A DNA stretch of 13,816 bases, taken from contig JAPYTU010000034.1 of NCBI GenBank assembly GCA_029940715.1, positions 1 to 13,816 on the forward strand, in the 5' to 3' direction. This document shows, piece after piece, positions 7,344 to 13,816 of the stretch; within the stretch, counting starts at the first letter, position 1, and each line of letters opens with the position of its first letter. The stretch comes from Cytophagales bacterium (GTDB taxonomy: Bacteria; Bacteroidota; Bacteroidia; Cytophagales; MED-G16). A program made the translations under genes and the position numbers. Below the pieces are notes generated by a model, which was given only the letters and a program-made list of their open reading frames with translations, was not told the DNA's origin and did not search any database.

Positions 7344-8309
7344 ATGAAAAAAAATATAGCTATACTAATGGGAGGCTATTCATCTGAGTATGCTGTATCT
7401 ATAAAAAGTGGTGAAGTTGTTTATGAAAATTTAAAAAAGGAAAGTAATCTTACTCTATTTAAAATTTACATAACTAAAAATGAATGGTACTATTTAAATG
7501 AAAATGGTAAAAAATTTCATATTGATAAAAATAGTTTTACTATAAAAATAAATGATAAAAAAATTATTTTTGATATTGTATTTAATGCAATTCATGGAAT
7601 ACCTGGTGAAAATGGAGAAATTCAATCTTATTTAAAAAAACTAAATATACCTCAAACTTCATCTGAAGCTAATGAATCAAAAATTACTTTTGACAAAAAT
7701 TTATGTAAGAAAAAAATAAAAGATATAAATATTAATACACCTAATTCTAGGTTAATAAAAAAAAATGAAACTATTAACCTTGAAAATATAATAAAAAAAA
7801 TAAAATTACCACTCTTTATTAAACCAAATAATGGAGGATCAAGTTTTGGTGTATCAAGAGTAGAAAATAAAAATGATATTATAACAGCATTAAACAAATG
7901 TTTTTTAGAAGATAACGAAGCACTGGTAGAAGAAGAAATAAATGGAAGAGAAATCACTGTTGGAGTTATTATATACAAAAATAAAATTTTAGCATTACCT
8001 CCAACGGAAATTAAATCACATAATTCTTTTTTTGATTTTAATGCAAAATATAAAGGAGAATCAGATGAAATAACACCTGCTAATATTACAAAAGAGGATG
8101 AAACTATCATTCAAAATCTTGCTATTAAAATTTTTAAAAAACTTAAATTAAAAGGCTTCACTAGATCTGATTTTATTCTAACTGATAATAAATTTTATTT
8201 TTTAGAAATTAATACCGTACCTGGACTTACAAAAGAAAGCATTTTACCACAACAAGCTCATAAAGCTGGTATAAGCTTAAAAAATCTTTTTAAAAGTGTA
8301 ATCGAATAA
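7344..8309 (+). CDS. ddl: D-alanine--D-alanine ligase
   Basis: Ddl joins two D-alanines with ATP to give the dipeptide end of the peptidoglycan precursor, in the cytoplasm. The 321-residue protein has the ATP-grasp layout: N-terminal MGGYSSEYAVSIKSG with E15, NAIHGIPGENG (81-91), FIKPNNGGSSFGVSRV (158-173), the EEEINGREITVGV segment (197-208), RSDF (274-277) and FLEINTVPGLT (287-297), which holds the metal-binding Glu and Asn. I start at the ATG 7344; the TTG directly before it at 7341 is in frame but unnecessary. The stop is followed after one base by the PASTA gene, indicating coupled expression. Confidence 0.97.
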   Translation: MKKNIAILMGGYSSEYAVSIKSGEVVYENLKKESNLTLFKIYITKNEWYYLNENGKKFHIDKNSFTIKINDKKIIFDIVFNAIHGIPGENGEIQSYLKKLNIPQTSSEANESKITFDKNLCKKKIKDININTPNSRLIKKNETINLENIIKKIKLPLFIKPNNGGSSFGVSRVENKNDIITALNKCFLEDNEALVEEEINGREITVGVIIYKNKILALPPTEIKSHNSFFDFNAKYKGESDEITPANITKEDETIIQNLAIKIFKKLKLKGFTRSDFILTDNKFYFLEINTVPGLTKESILPQQAHKAGISLKNLFKSVIE

Positions 8310-8310
8310 G

Positions 8311-9132
8311 ATGATAATTCAGAAATTAAAATATTTAATAAAAAATTTTATATATATAATAATATGTGGAGTTGTTATCTTTTTATTAATATTTAAAATT
8401 TATTTACCAATTACTACAAACCACGGTGAATCAATTTCTGTACCTAATTTAATTGGAATGAAAATTGAAGAATTAGATAAATTTTTAAAAAATAGAGATT
8501 TAAGATATAAAATATTGGAAGATTCAAGTTATTCATCAGAATTACCAACTTTAAGTGTGTTAATACAAAATCCTATTGAAAATATGAAAGTCAAAGAAAA
8601 TAGGAAAATATACATAACATTAAACTCAAAAATACCACCTAAAATAAAGATGCCAAATTTGATAAATGGATCTGTAAAAAACGCACAACTTATTTTAAAA
8701 TCTTATGATCTTAAACTTGGAAAAATTAATTATGTACCTGATATGGCAGTTAATGCAGTTATTAAAATGTATATAAAAGGTGCATCTGTAGCGTACAATG
8801 ATATTATAACAAAAGGTTCAACAATTGATTTAGATGTAGGTGATGGCTTCGGAAATCAAATTTTTGAAACTCCAGACTTATTAGGAATGACTCTAGAAGA
8901 AGGTGTGTTTACAGTAATAGGATCGGGATTACGAGTGGGTAAAATACATTATCAAGACAGTGGATTTGTATACCTTTCAACAATTGATGATGAAGGAAAT
9001 AAAATTCGAGAAAAAATTACAATTAGTTCTGGAAAAATATTTAAACAATACCCTAAAAATTCAATTAAAATAAAAATTGGTGAAAAAATGAATTTATGGG
9101 TTGTTAGCGATAGTTTAAATGCATCATATTAA
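8311..9132 (+). CDS. Membrane-anchored protein with three PASTA domains
   Basis: A 273-residue protein with a short N-terminal cytoplasmic tail, one transmembrane segment (about residues 13-32) and an extracytoplasmic part of three PASTA repeats: about 43-106 (starting VPNLIGMKIEEL), 111-176 (MPNLINGSVKNAQ) and 185-266 (TPDLLGMTLEEG). PASTA domains in other proteins bind peptidoglycan or muropeptides. No kinase or penicillin-binding domain is fused to it, unlike Gram-positive PASTA proteins. It follows ddl by one base, a pairing that from memory is common in Bacteroidota, so a role in cell-wall sensing or assembly is plausible but unproven. Its last 14 bp overlap the start of the next gene in another frame. 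Confidence 0.93.
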   Translation: MIIQKLKYLIKNFIYIIICGVVIFLLIFKIYLPITTNHGESISVPNLIGMKIEELDKFLKNRDLRYKILEDSSYSSELPTLSVLIQNPIENMKVKENRKIYITLNSKIPPKIKMPNLINGSVKNAQLILKSYDLKLGKINYVPDMAVNAVIKMYIKGASVAYNDIITKGSTIDLDVGDGFGNQIFETPDLLGMTLEEGVFTVIGSGLRVGKIHYQDSGFVYLSTIDDEGNKIREKITISSGKIFKQYPKNSIKIKIGEKMNLWVVSDSLNASY

Positions 9133-10909
9133 TAATTTTAAGTACATATTAATTTTTTTAACATTCAATAATATAAATATATATTCTCAATTAATAGAAT
9201 TAAAAAATATTGAAAATAATGAATTAATAAGAAACACAAATTTTACATTAGACACAATTCAATTGCCAATCTGGGAAGATTTTTCATCTTATGAATCAAA
9301 GGTTGGAAATAATATTTGGAATGCTTCTAATAATGTCTCTGTAAATAATTATTCTAATAACTTCTCCCCTTCAATAAATGTACTGATTTTAGATGGTACC
9401 GATGAAAATGGAAATTCATATAACTACATAAATAATTTTGGAAAAGCAGATAGCTTATGCTCTGATATTATAAATTTAGACTCCTACCAAATAAATGATA
9501 AATTATATCTAAGCTTTTACTGGAATTATAATATTAATGGAGAATTTCCTGATTATGAAGACTCTATAAAATTAGAATTTTATAATAAAAACAATAAATG
9601 GAAAACAGTATGGTATAAAAATGGAGGTAGCAATAATTTTCCTGGTAATAATTTTAAATATGAAATTATTCAAATAAAAGAAGAGTATTTACATGACAAA
9701 TTTATGTTTAAATTTTACAATTTAGGTAACACAGAAGGACCATTTGACAGCTGGGCATTAGACTATATTTATTTAAATAAAAATAGGAATATTAACGATT
9801 CGACTATTTTAGATAGAGCTATAACTTATAAACCAAAAAATATTTTTAAAAAATACAATTCAATACCAATAAAACATTTTAGTTCATCTCATCAATCTTT
9901 AGATTCAATTAAAGTAGAAATATTAAATTTTGATTCACAAATACAGCCGATTAATTATAGTTTAATAGCAAAAGAAATAACAAATAACATTTATGATACT
10001 ATTGAAAATAAGAATCCTTTAAATCCAATCCTAAATGGATTTGAAAGAAGACTTATTAATAATAAATATTTAAATATTGATAAGTTTAATATTAATGAAG
10101 ACTCGATTTCGATAGAATTAAAATTTTTTATAGAATCAGGTGATTCAATATATACAAATCAAAATTTAAGATTAAACGATACTTCTATAAGTTATTTTAA
10201 CATGTCTAACTACTATTCTTATGATGATAATGGAGCAGAATATGCAGCAGGTTTAAATCAAAAAAATTCTGAATTAGTATTAAAATACAATTTATTAAAA
10301 AAAGATACCTTAACACATATTCAAATTTTATTTCCTCAATCAACCAACAAAACATATACTAGTGGAATTAAATTAATTGTATATAAAAAATTAAATAATG
10401 AAAAGATAAATTTAATTTCTGATAATATGTCTCTAATAAATTACGGAAAAGATTTTAACATCTATAAGTTAGAAACTCCCATAATTGTATCAGATACAAT
10501 ATTTATAGGTTATAAACAATTTGAAAATAATCTCTTATCTGTAGGATTAGATAAAAATAACAATACTTCTGATGAAATTTATTATTACATAAATAATCAA
10601 TGGGAACAAAATAATCTTATTCAAGGTAGTTTAATGATAAGACCAGTTTTTGGAGATGTAGAAAAATATTTAACTAATTTAAATGAAGATAATAATGAAA
10701 ATATTAATATTTACCCAAACCCTAGTAATGGTATTTTTTATATTAACAAAACTGTTAAGCATATTCAAATAATAGATATAAATGGTAAAATCATTAATAA
10801 CTTAAAAAACTCTAAAGAATTTAATATAACAAATCAAAAAGATGGTTTATATCTAGTACATATAATAAATAAAGAAAAAATTATAATTAAAAAAATTATT
10901 AAAAATTAG
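9119..10909 (+). CDS. Secreted protein with type IX secretion (T9SS) C-terminal sorting domain
   Basis: A 596-residue secreted protein. Residues 1-24 form a signal peptide ending in NIYSQ. The C-terminal 68 residues (529-596) are a type A T9SS sorting domain: INIYPNPSNGIFYIN, then a DINGK turn and a DGLYLVHI strand, ending in a lysine-rich tail. The protein would cross the outer membrane by T9SS and be released or attached to the surface. Residues about 45-225 resemble a MAM/lectin-like jelly roll (LPIWEDFSSYES at the start, a tryptophan-rich FDSWALDYIYL at the end). The middle (about 360-515) is beta-rich with no recognised enzyme motif. The start overlaps the PASTA gene by 14 bp, and no other ATG nearby gives a signal peptide. 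The function is unknown; adhesion or binding is a guess from the fold. Confidence 0.9.
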   Translation: MHHINNFKYILIFLTFNNINIYSQLIELKNIENNELIRNTNFTLDTIQLPIWEDFSSYESKVGNNIWNASNNVSVNNYSNNFSPSINVLILDGTDENGNSYNYINNFGKADSLCSDIINLDSYQINDKLYLSFYWNYNINGEFPDYEDSIKLEFYNKNNKWKTVWYKNGGSNNFPGNNFKYEIIQIKEEYLHDKFMFKFYNLGNTEGPFDSWALDYIYLNKNRNINDSTILDRAITYKPKNIFKKYNSIPIKHFSSSHQSLDSIKVEILNFDSQIQPINYSLIAKEITNNIYDTIENKNPLNPILNGFERRLINNKYLNIDKFNINEDSISIELKFFIESGDSIYTNQNLRLNDTSISYFNMSNYYSYDDNGAEYAAGLNQKNSELVLKYNLLKKDTLTHIQILFPQSTNKTYTSGIKLIVYKKLNNEKINLISDNMSLINYGKDFNIYKLETPIIVSDTIFIGYKQFENNLLSVGLDKNNNTSDEIYYYINNQWEQNNLIQGSLMIRPVFGDVEKYLTNLNEDNNENINIYPNPSNGIFYINKTVKHIQIIDINGKIINNLKNSKEFNITNQKDGLYLVHIINKEKIIIKKIIKN

Positions 10910-11547
10910 ATTTTTTTTAAAAATTGTTTTGTTAAAGTTATATCTTCAACATGATGAGTTTTCATACCAATTACTTTTGGTATCTCTAAATTTTCCTTCA
11001 TATCATCAAAAAACAAAATTTCTTTTCCAGAATAAGAAGATTCATCTATAACTTTTTGATAAATTTCTAATTCTGGTTTTCTAGACCTAATCTCATAAGA
11101 ATAAAAAACCTTATCAAATAATTGTTTCAAAGTTTTACCATATATATCAACTACCAACTTATCATAATATACTTTATGAATAAAATTGGTATTACTTAAA
11201 ATCATAATTTTATACCTATTCTTTAAAGAAAGAACTACATCTAATAAATCCTGATTAATCTTAACAATTACATAATTCCAGATATGATCTATCTTATCAT
11301 TGGATAGATCTAAATTTGCAAATTTTCTAATGCCATTTCTAAACTTATCATCGTTTATATTTCCTTTCTCGTATTCAAAAAAAAAATTTAACAATGATGA
11401 TTCTTCTTTATAATGTTTATAATCTAATGCATTGAAATCTTCAGAAGATTTCTTAGACATAGATTTTAAAGCATTTATAGTTATAGAAGGATCAATATCT
11501 ATTATTACACCACCCAAATCAAATAAAAGAACCTTAATATCTTTCAT
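10906..11547 (-). CDS. HAD superfamily hydrolase, YihX-like sugar-phosphate phosphatase
   Basis: A 213-residue HAD subfamily IA hydrolase. Motif I is FDLGGVI with nucleophile D10; the usual second aspartate is Gly12, as in the E. coli YihX type (FDLGNVI), which dephosphorylates alpha-D-glucose 1-phosphate, so this does not mean inactivity. Motif II is ILSNTN (S118), motif III the lysine in RSRKPE (K157), and motif IV FFDDMKEN (D181, D182). A helical cap lies between motifs I and II. The gene directly abuts the upstream GH16 glucanase gene (no spacer), so both are probably on one transcript; a sugar-phosphate substrate fits, but is inferred. Its stop overlaps the convergent stop of the T9SS gene at 10906-10909. 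Confidence 0.9.
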   Translation of the reverse strand: MKDIKVLLFDLGGVIIDIDPSITINALKSMSKKSSEDFNALDYKHYKEESSLLNFFFEYEKGNINDDKFRNGIRKFANLDLSNDKIDHIWNYVIVKINQDLLDVVLSLKNRYKIMILSNTNFIHKVYYDKLVVDIYGKTLKQLFDKVFYSYEIRSRKPELEIYQKVIDESSYSGKEILFFDDMKENLEIPKVIGMKTHHVEDITLTKQFLKKI

Positions 11548-12387
11548 TTATTTTAATTGAAAAACACGTATATAATCAACATACATTTTTTGAGGAAATT
11601 GAGTCTCATTGTTAGGGGAACCTGGCCAATTACCACCAACTGCAATATTTAAAATAAAGAAAAAAGGTTTGTGAAAAGGTTCATTTACACTACCAGCATT
11701 TATGTCAATTTTATGAAAGCTAATGCCATTAATTTTTGTTTCCATAAATTCTTCAGTCCAAATTAATTCATAAATATTATAATCACTGGAAAGGGAATTA
11801 TCCATCTTTTTTAAATTACCATACATCGCATGGTTTCCATCAGTATGTTTCCAATGATTTGTAGAATGTACAGTTTTATTATTATCGTGTGTTAATGGAT
11901 TTGCTCCAACCATCTCTAAAATATCAAATTCACCACAAGCAGGCCAACCAACTTCAGAAAAATTTGCACCTAATGACCAAAAAGCAGGCCAAATACCCTG
12001 TCCCCAAGGAAGTTTAATTCTAGCCTCAATTTTAGTACGTGGTCCAAACTCAAACTTACCCTGTGTTGTAATTCTTGATGATGTTATACTACCATCTCTT
12101 TTACCTAAATTATCAGACTCTTTTTTAGCAAATATAATTAAATCCCCATCACCCATTTCAATATTTTGATTTGTATATTCTTGCCATTCATCATTTCCCC
12201 ATCCATTACTTCCATATCCTAACTCATAATTCCAATTGCTTAAACTTAAAGCATCTCCATCAAATTCATCATGCCATGAACAATTTGGACATAAATCATC
12301 AGAAAGATCATCTCCAAAAGAAAAACCATCCAAATTATCATCTTTACAGGCTAATAATAAAATAACAGAAAGTAATATCTTTTTCAT
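11548..12387 (-). CDS. GH16 family endo-beta-1,3-glucanase (laminarinase-like) surface lipoprotein
   Basis: A 279-residue lipoprotein: hydrophobic residues 4-12, lipobox LLAC with the lipidated C14, and then KDDNLD, which resembles the acidic Bacteroidota lipoprotein export signal that takes lipoproteins to the cell surface. A short linker with a CPNC pair (33-36) leads into one GH16 domain, about residues 37-279. The catalytic motif is GEFDILEMVG: nucleophile E153, D155 and acid/base E158. Flanking LPWGQGIWPAFW, GWPACGE, AVGGNWPGSP and the terminal FPQKMYVDYIRVFQ are typical of bacterial laminarinases, which cut beta-1,3-glucan such as algal laminarin. Related GH16 activities (mixed-linkage glucan, for example) cannot be excluded. 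No carbohydrate-binding module or T9SS tail is present. No SusC/SusD pair is visible in the window. Confidence 0.95.
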   Translation of the reverse strand: MKKILLSVILLLACKDDNLDGFSFGDDLSDDLCPNCSWHDEFDGDALSLSNWNYELGYGSNGWGNDEWQEYTNQNIEMGDGDLIIFAKKESDNLGKRDGSITSSRITTQGKFEFGPRTKIEARIKLPWGQGIWPAFWSLGANFSEVGWPACGEFDILEMVGANPLTHDNNKTVHSTNHWKHTDGNHAMYGNLKKMDNSLSSDYNIYELIWTEEFMETKINGISFHKIDINAGSVNEPFHKPFFFILNIAVGGNWPGSPNNETQFPQKMYVDYIRVFQLK

Positions 12388-12415
12388 ATTTAAATACTTT
12401 ATTATATCTATGAAT

Positions 12416-12471
12416 AATTGATAAAACTAATTATTTTTGAGCGAATTATTGAATAATGCATATTATCAATT
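12416..12471. repeat. 9-bp inverted repeat AATTGATAA / TTATCAATT
   Basis: AATTGATAA at 12416-12424 is repeated as its exact reverse complement TTATCAATT at 12463-12471, 38 bp apart. The right arm also pairs with ATTGAATAAT at 12448-12457 to form a short imperfect hairpin with one bulge and the loop GCAT, so two alternative foldings are possible. It may be an operator or may be fortuitous in A/T-rich DNA. Confidence 0.4.
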
Positions 12472-12478
12472 TTTTATT

Positions 12479-12495
12479 CTCAAAATAATTTTGAG
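12479..12495. repeat. Perfect 8-bp palindrome directly before the tRNA
   Basis: CTCAAAAT and ATTTTGAG are perfect reverse complements around a single A at 12487. The palindrome ends one base before the first tRNA nucleotide and contains the putative -7 element TAATTTTG. The half-site TTTTGAG is also present as a direct copy at 12435-12441. It could be an operator covering the tRNA promoter, or part of the promoter itself. Confidence 0.5.
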
Positions 12496-12496
12496 A

Positions 12497-12570
12497 GGGC
12501 CCATAGCTCAGTTGGTTAGAGCGCCCGGCTCATAACCGGTAGGTCCCAGGTTCAAGTCCTGGTGGGCCCA
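12497..12570 (+). tRNA. tRNA-Met (CAT anticodon), elongator type; tRNA-Ile2 not excluded
   Basis: A complete 74-nt cloverleaf. Acceptor GGGCCCA (12497-12503) pairs with TGGGCCC (12563-12569), followed by discriminator A at 12570; CCA is not encoded. The D stem is GCTC/GAGC, the anticodon loop CTCATAA (12529-12535, anticodon CAT at 12531-12533) on a CCGG/CCGG stem topped by a C-T mismatch, and the T arm CCAGG-TTCAAGT-CCTGG. The G1-C72 pair and the lack of the triple G-C pairs in the anticodon stem exclude the initiator. Elongator methionine tRNA and the lysidine-modified tRNA-Ile (CAT) both look like this; sequence comparison is needed to decide. Confidence 0.95.
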
Positions 12571-12579
12571 CATAGTATA

Positions 12580-13816
12580 ATGAAAATATGGTCTAAATAT
12601 TATTTGGGTAAATCAGAATTTGTTTTTTACCTGTGTTTGATGTTTCCTCTTATATTAATTTCTCAACCTAGTTTAGAAACCTTAACAAAAAATATTCATT
12701 ATAGGCAAATAGGTCCTTCACGCCAAGGAGGTCGTGTTGTGTCTATTGCTGTCTCACAACAAAACCCTTTTACATTTTATATGGCTGGTGGTCCTGGTGG
12801 TGTATGGAAAACTGAAAATAATGGCAACACTTTTTATACAATCTTTGAAAATGAAAATATTGCTTCTATAGGTGATATTTCCTTAGCTCCTTCCAATGAT
12901 AATATTTTATGGATAGGTACAGGTGAAGCTAACCTTAGAAATAGTACCTATTATGGAAATGGAGTATATAAATCTTTAGATGCAGGTAAAACTTGGAAAC
13001 ATATGGGCTTGAATGAATCCCATCATATAGGTAGAGTACTTATCCATCCTAAAGATCCAGATATTGTCTATGTAGCCGCTCAAGGACATTACTATTCCGA
13101 AAATCCAGAAAGAGGTATTTATAAAACGATAAATGGAGGAAAAACATGGAAAAAGTCACTTGACATAGAAATAAATGGTCGACATATTGGAGCTACAGAA
13201 ATAAAAATGGACAATAACAATTCGAATATATTATATGCTGTAACATATGATAGGTTACGTACTCCTTGGATGTTTAAAAATAATGGAAAAGGTAGCGCTA
13301 TATATAAATCGTCTGATAGTGGTAAATCTTGGAAAAAATTAACTAATGGATTACCCAGTGGAAAATTAGGTAAAATTGGAATTGATATCTATAATAAAAA
13401 TCCCAATATACTTTATGCAAATATAGATAATGCAAACCCTAACCCTAATAACAATCGACCAGTTCTGCATGAAATACACCGAAGTGACGACGCTGGTAAA
13501 TCTTGGTATAAAGTAAGTGCTGATGGAGAAAGTATTGGTAATCGTTCTAATTATTATGGACAAATTATAATAGACCCTAACGATCATCTACATATTTATG
13601 TCTTAAGTCCAATTATTCATGAATCATTCGATGGAGGTAAAACTTGGAGACAATATATTCGCTATGGAGGAGATAATCATGTGCTTTGGATAAACCCTAA
13701 TGATTCTAGGCATATGATGATGGGTTATGATTATGGTATGGCAATTACTCATGATGAAGGCAAAAATTGGTATCATCCAGATGAAATACCTATGGGACAA
13801 TTTTATGCAATAGGGA
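12580..13816 (+). CDS. Secreted BNR/VPS10 (sortilin)-like beta-propeller protein (3' partial)
   Basis: An open frame runs from the ATG at 12580 to the window end (412 residues) with no stop. The N-terminus is a signal peptide (hydrophobic 14-28, ending LISQ). The mature part starts like the Bacteroidota VPS10/BNR family (YRQIGPSRQGGRVVSIAV, then GGPGGVWKTENNG). Seven Asp-box-like repeats follow: at about 78-85 (degenerate), 132-139 (SLDAGKTW), 183-190, 244-251, 302-309, 349-356 (SFDGGKTW) and 390-397. They mark blades of a large beta-propeller. Family members are often annotated as glycosyl hydrolase or exo-sialidase, but enzymatic activity is not shown by the Asp boxes alone. The gene begins 9 nt after the tRNA. 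Base and codon use differ from the rest of the window: 8 of 15 arginine codons are CGN, while ddl, mrp and the T9SS gene use only AGA/AGG. Confidence 0.9.
   Translation, partial: MKIWSKYYLGKSEFVFYLCLMFPLILISQPSLETLTKNIHYRQIGPSRQGGRVVSIAVSQQNPFTFYMAGGPGGVWKTENNGNTFYTIFENENIASIGDISLAPSNDNILWIGTGEANLRNSTYYGNGVYKSLDAGKTWKHMGLNESHHIGRVLIHPKDPDIVYVAAQGHYYSENPERGIYKTINGGKTWKKSLDIEINGRHIGATEIKMDNNNSNILYAVTYDRLRTPWMFKNNGKGSAIYKSSDSGKSWKKLTNGLPSGKLGKIGIDIYNKNPNILYANIDNANPNPNNNRPVLHEIHRSDDAGKSWYKVSADGESIGNRSNYYGQIIIDPNDHLHIYVLSPIIHESFDGGKTWRQYIRYGGDNHVLWINPNDSRHMMMGYDYGMAITHDEGKNWYHPDEIPMGQFYAIG

Larger units (their letters stand above)
12388..12496. promoter_or_regulatory. Spacer with probable divergent promoters for GH16 and tRNA/BNR genes
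   Basis: A 109-bp AT-rich spacer between the divergent GH16 and tRNA genes. It must supply the GH16-HAD promoter on the minus strand and the tRNA promoter on the plus strand. Two exact matches to the Bacteroidota -7 consensus TAnnTTTG are on the plus strand: TATTTTTG at 12432-12439 and TAATTTTG at 12486-12493. The second would start transcription almost at the first tRNA base; the first would leave a leader of about 50 nt. On the minus strand TAGTTTTA (12427-12434) is one base off. No clear -33 TTG at the right spacing was found for any of them, and such matches arise easily by chance here. Confidence 0.35.

Noticed and set aside
7652..8110. 152-codon ORF on the minus strand opposite ddl
   Set aside because: It mirrors conserved ddl codons; the hydrophobic composition comes from the lysine/asparagine-rich complement.
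10888..10925. A/T-only imperfect palindrome as a bidirectional terminator at the T9SS/HAD junction
   Set aside because: The stem would consist only of A-T pairs inside coding sequence and is not distinguishable from background in this genome.
10906..11547. HAD protein as an inactive pseudo-phosphatase because the second motif I aspartate is Gly
   Set aside because: The same FDLGxVI form is found in active YihX-type phosphatases and all other motifs are present.
12171..12421. Two short plus-strand ORFs opposite the start of the GH16 gene
   Set aside because: They lie antisense to the signal peptide and catalytic domain; no domain and low-complexity composition.
13366..13587. 73-codon minus-strand ORF opposite the BNR gene
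   Set aside because: The plus strand carries clear Asp-box repeats through this interval.
1..13816. CRISPR arrays, insertion sequences, riboswitches
   Set aside because: I saw no regularly spaced repeats, transposase motifs or conserved aptamer cores in the window.

Overview
The window looks like a gene-dense piece of a very AT-rich, streamlined Bacteroidota (Flavobacteriia-like) chromosome, most likely marine. The lineage call rests on a C-terminal type IX secretion (T9SS) sorting domain, lipoprotein and signal peptides ending in 'SQ', a Flavobacteriia-style DnaG, an absence of obvious Shine-Dalgarno sequences, a tRNA without an encoded CCA, and a laminarinase lipoprotein with an acidic surface-export signal.

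Layout. (1) Bases 2-1435 (+) carry the 3' two thirds of a PriA-like protein whose helicase motifs and zinc ribbon have all been lost while the reading frame stays open. (2) Bases 1432-5937 (-) are a tightly packed operon dnaG > ribBA > small exported protein > surE, with a 4-bp overlap and 2-bp gaps. (3) Bases 5938-6010 are a divergent promoter region. (4) Bases 6011-10909 (+) are a run mrp > nifU-like > ddl > PASTA membrane protein > T9SS-sorted secreted protein. (5) Bases 10906-12387 (-) hold a GH16 laminarinase lipoprotein gene abutting a HAD phosphatase gene. (6) A 109-bp spacer with inverted repeats leads to a CAT-anticodon tRNA. (7) From 12580 (+) a large secreted BNR/VPS10-like beta-propeller protein begins only 9 nt after the tRNA and runs off the window.

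The genes cover replication (PriA-like, DnaG), riboflavin synthesis (RibBA), iron-sulfur cluster handling (Mrp, NifU-like), peptidoglycan precursor synthesis (Ddl, probably with the PASTA protein) and surface polysaccharide use (GH16, possibly the HAD phosphatase). Both convergent gene junctions (1432-1435 and 10906-10909) overlap through the stop codons, leaving no room for terminators, which fits genome streamlining.

The most notable points are the apparently helicase-dead, zinc-ribbon-less PriA homologue, a primase that has lost three of four zinc ligands, the tRNA-BNR gene junction, and the different base and codon use of the BNR gene.
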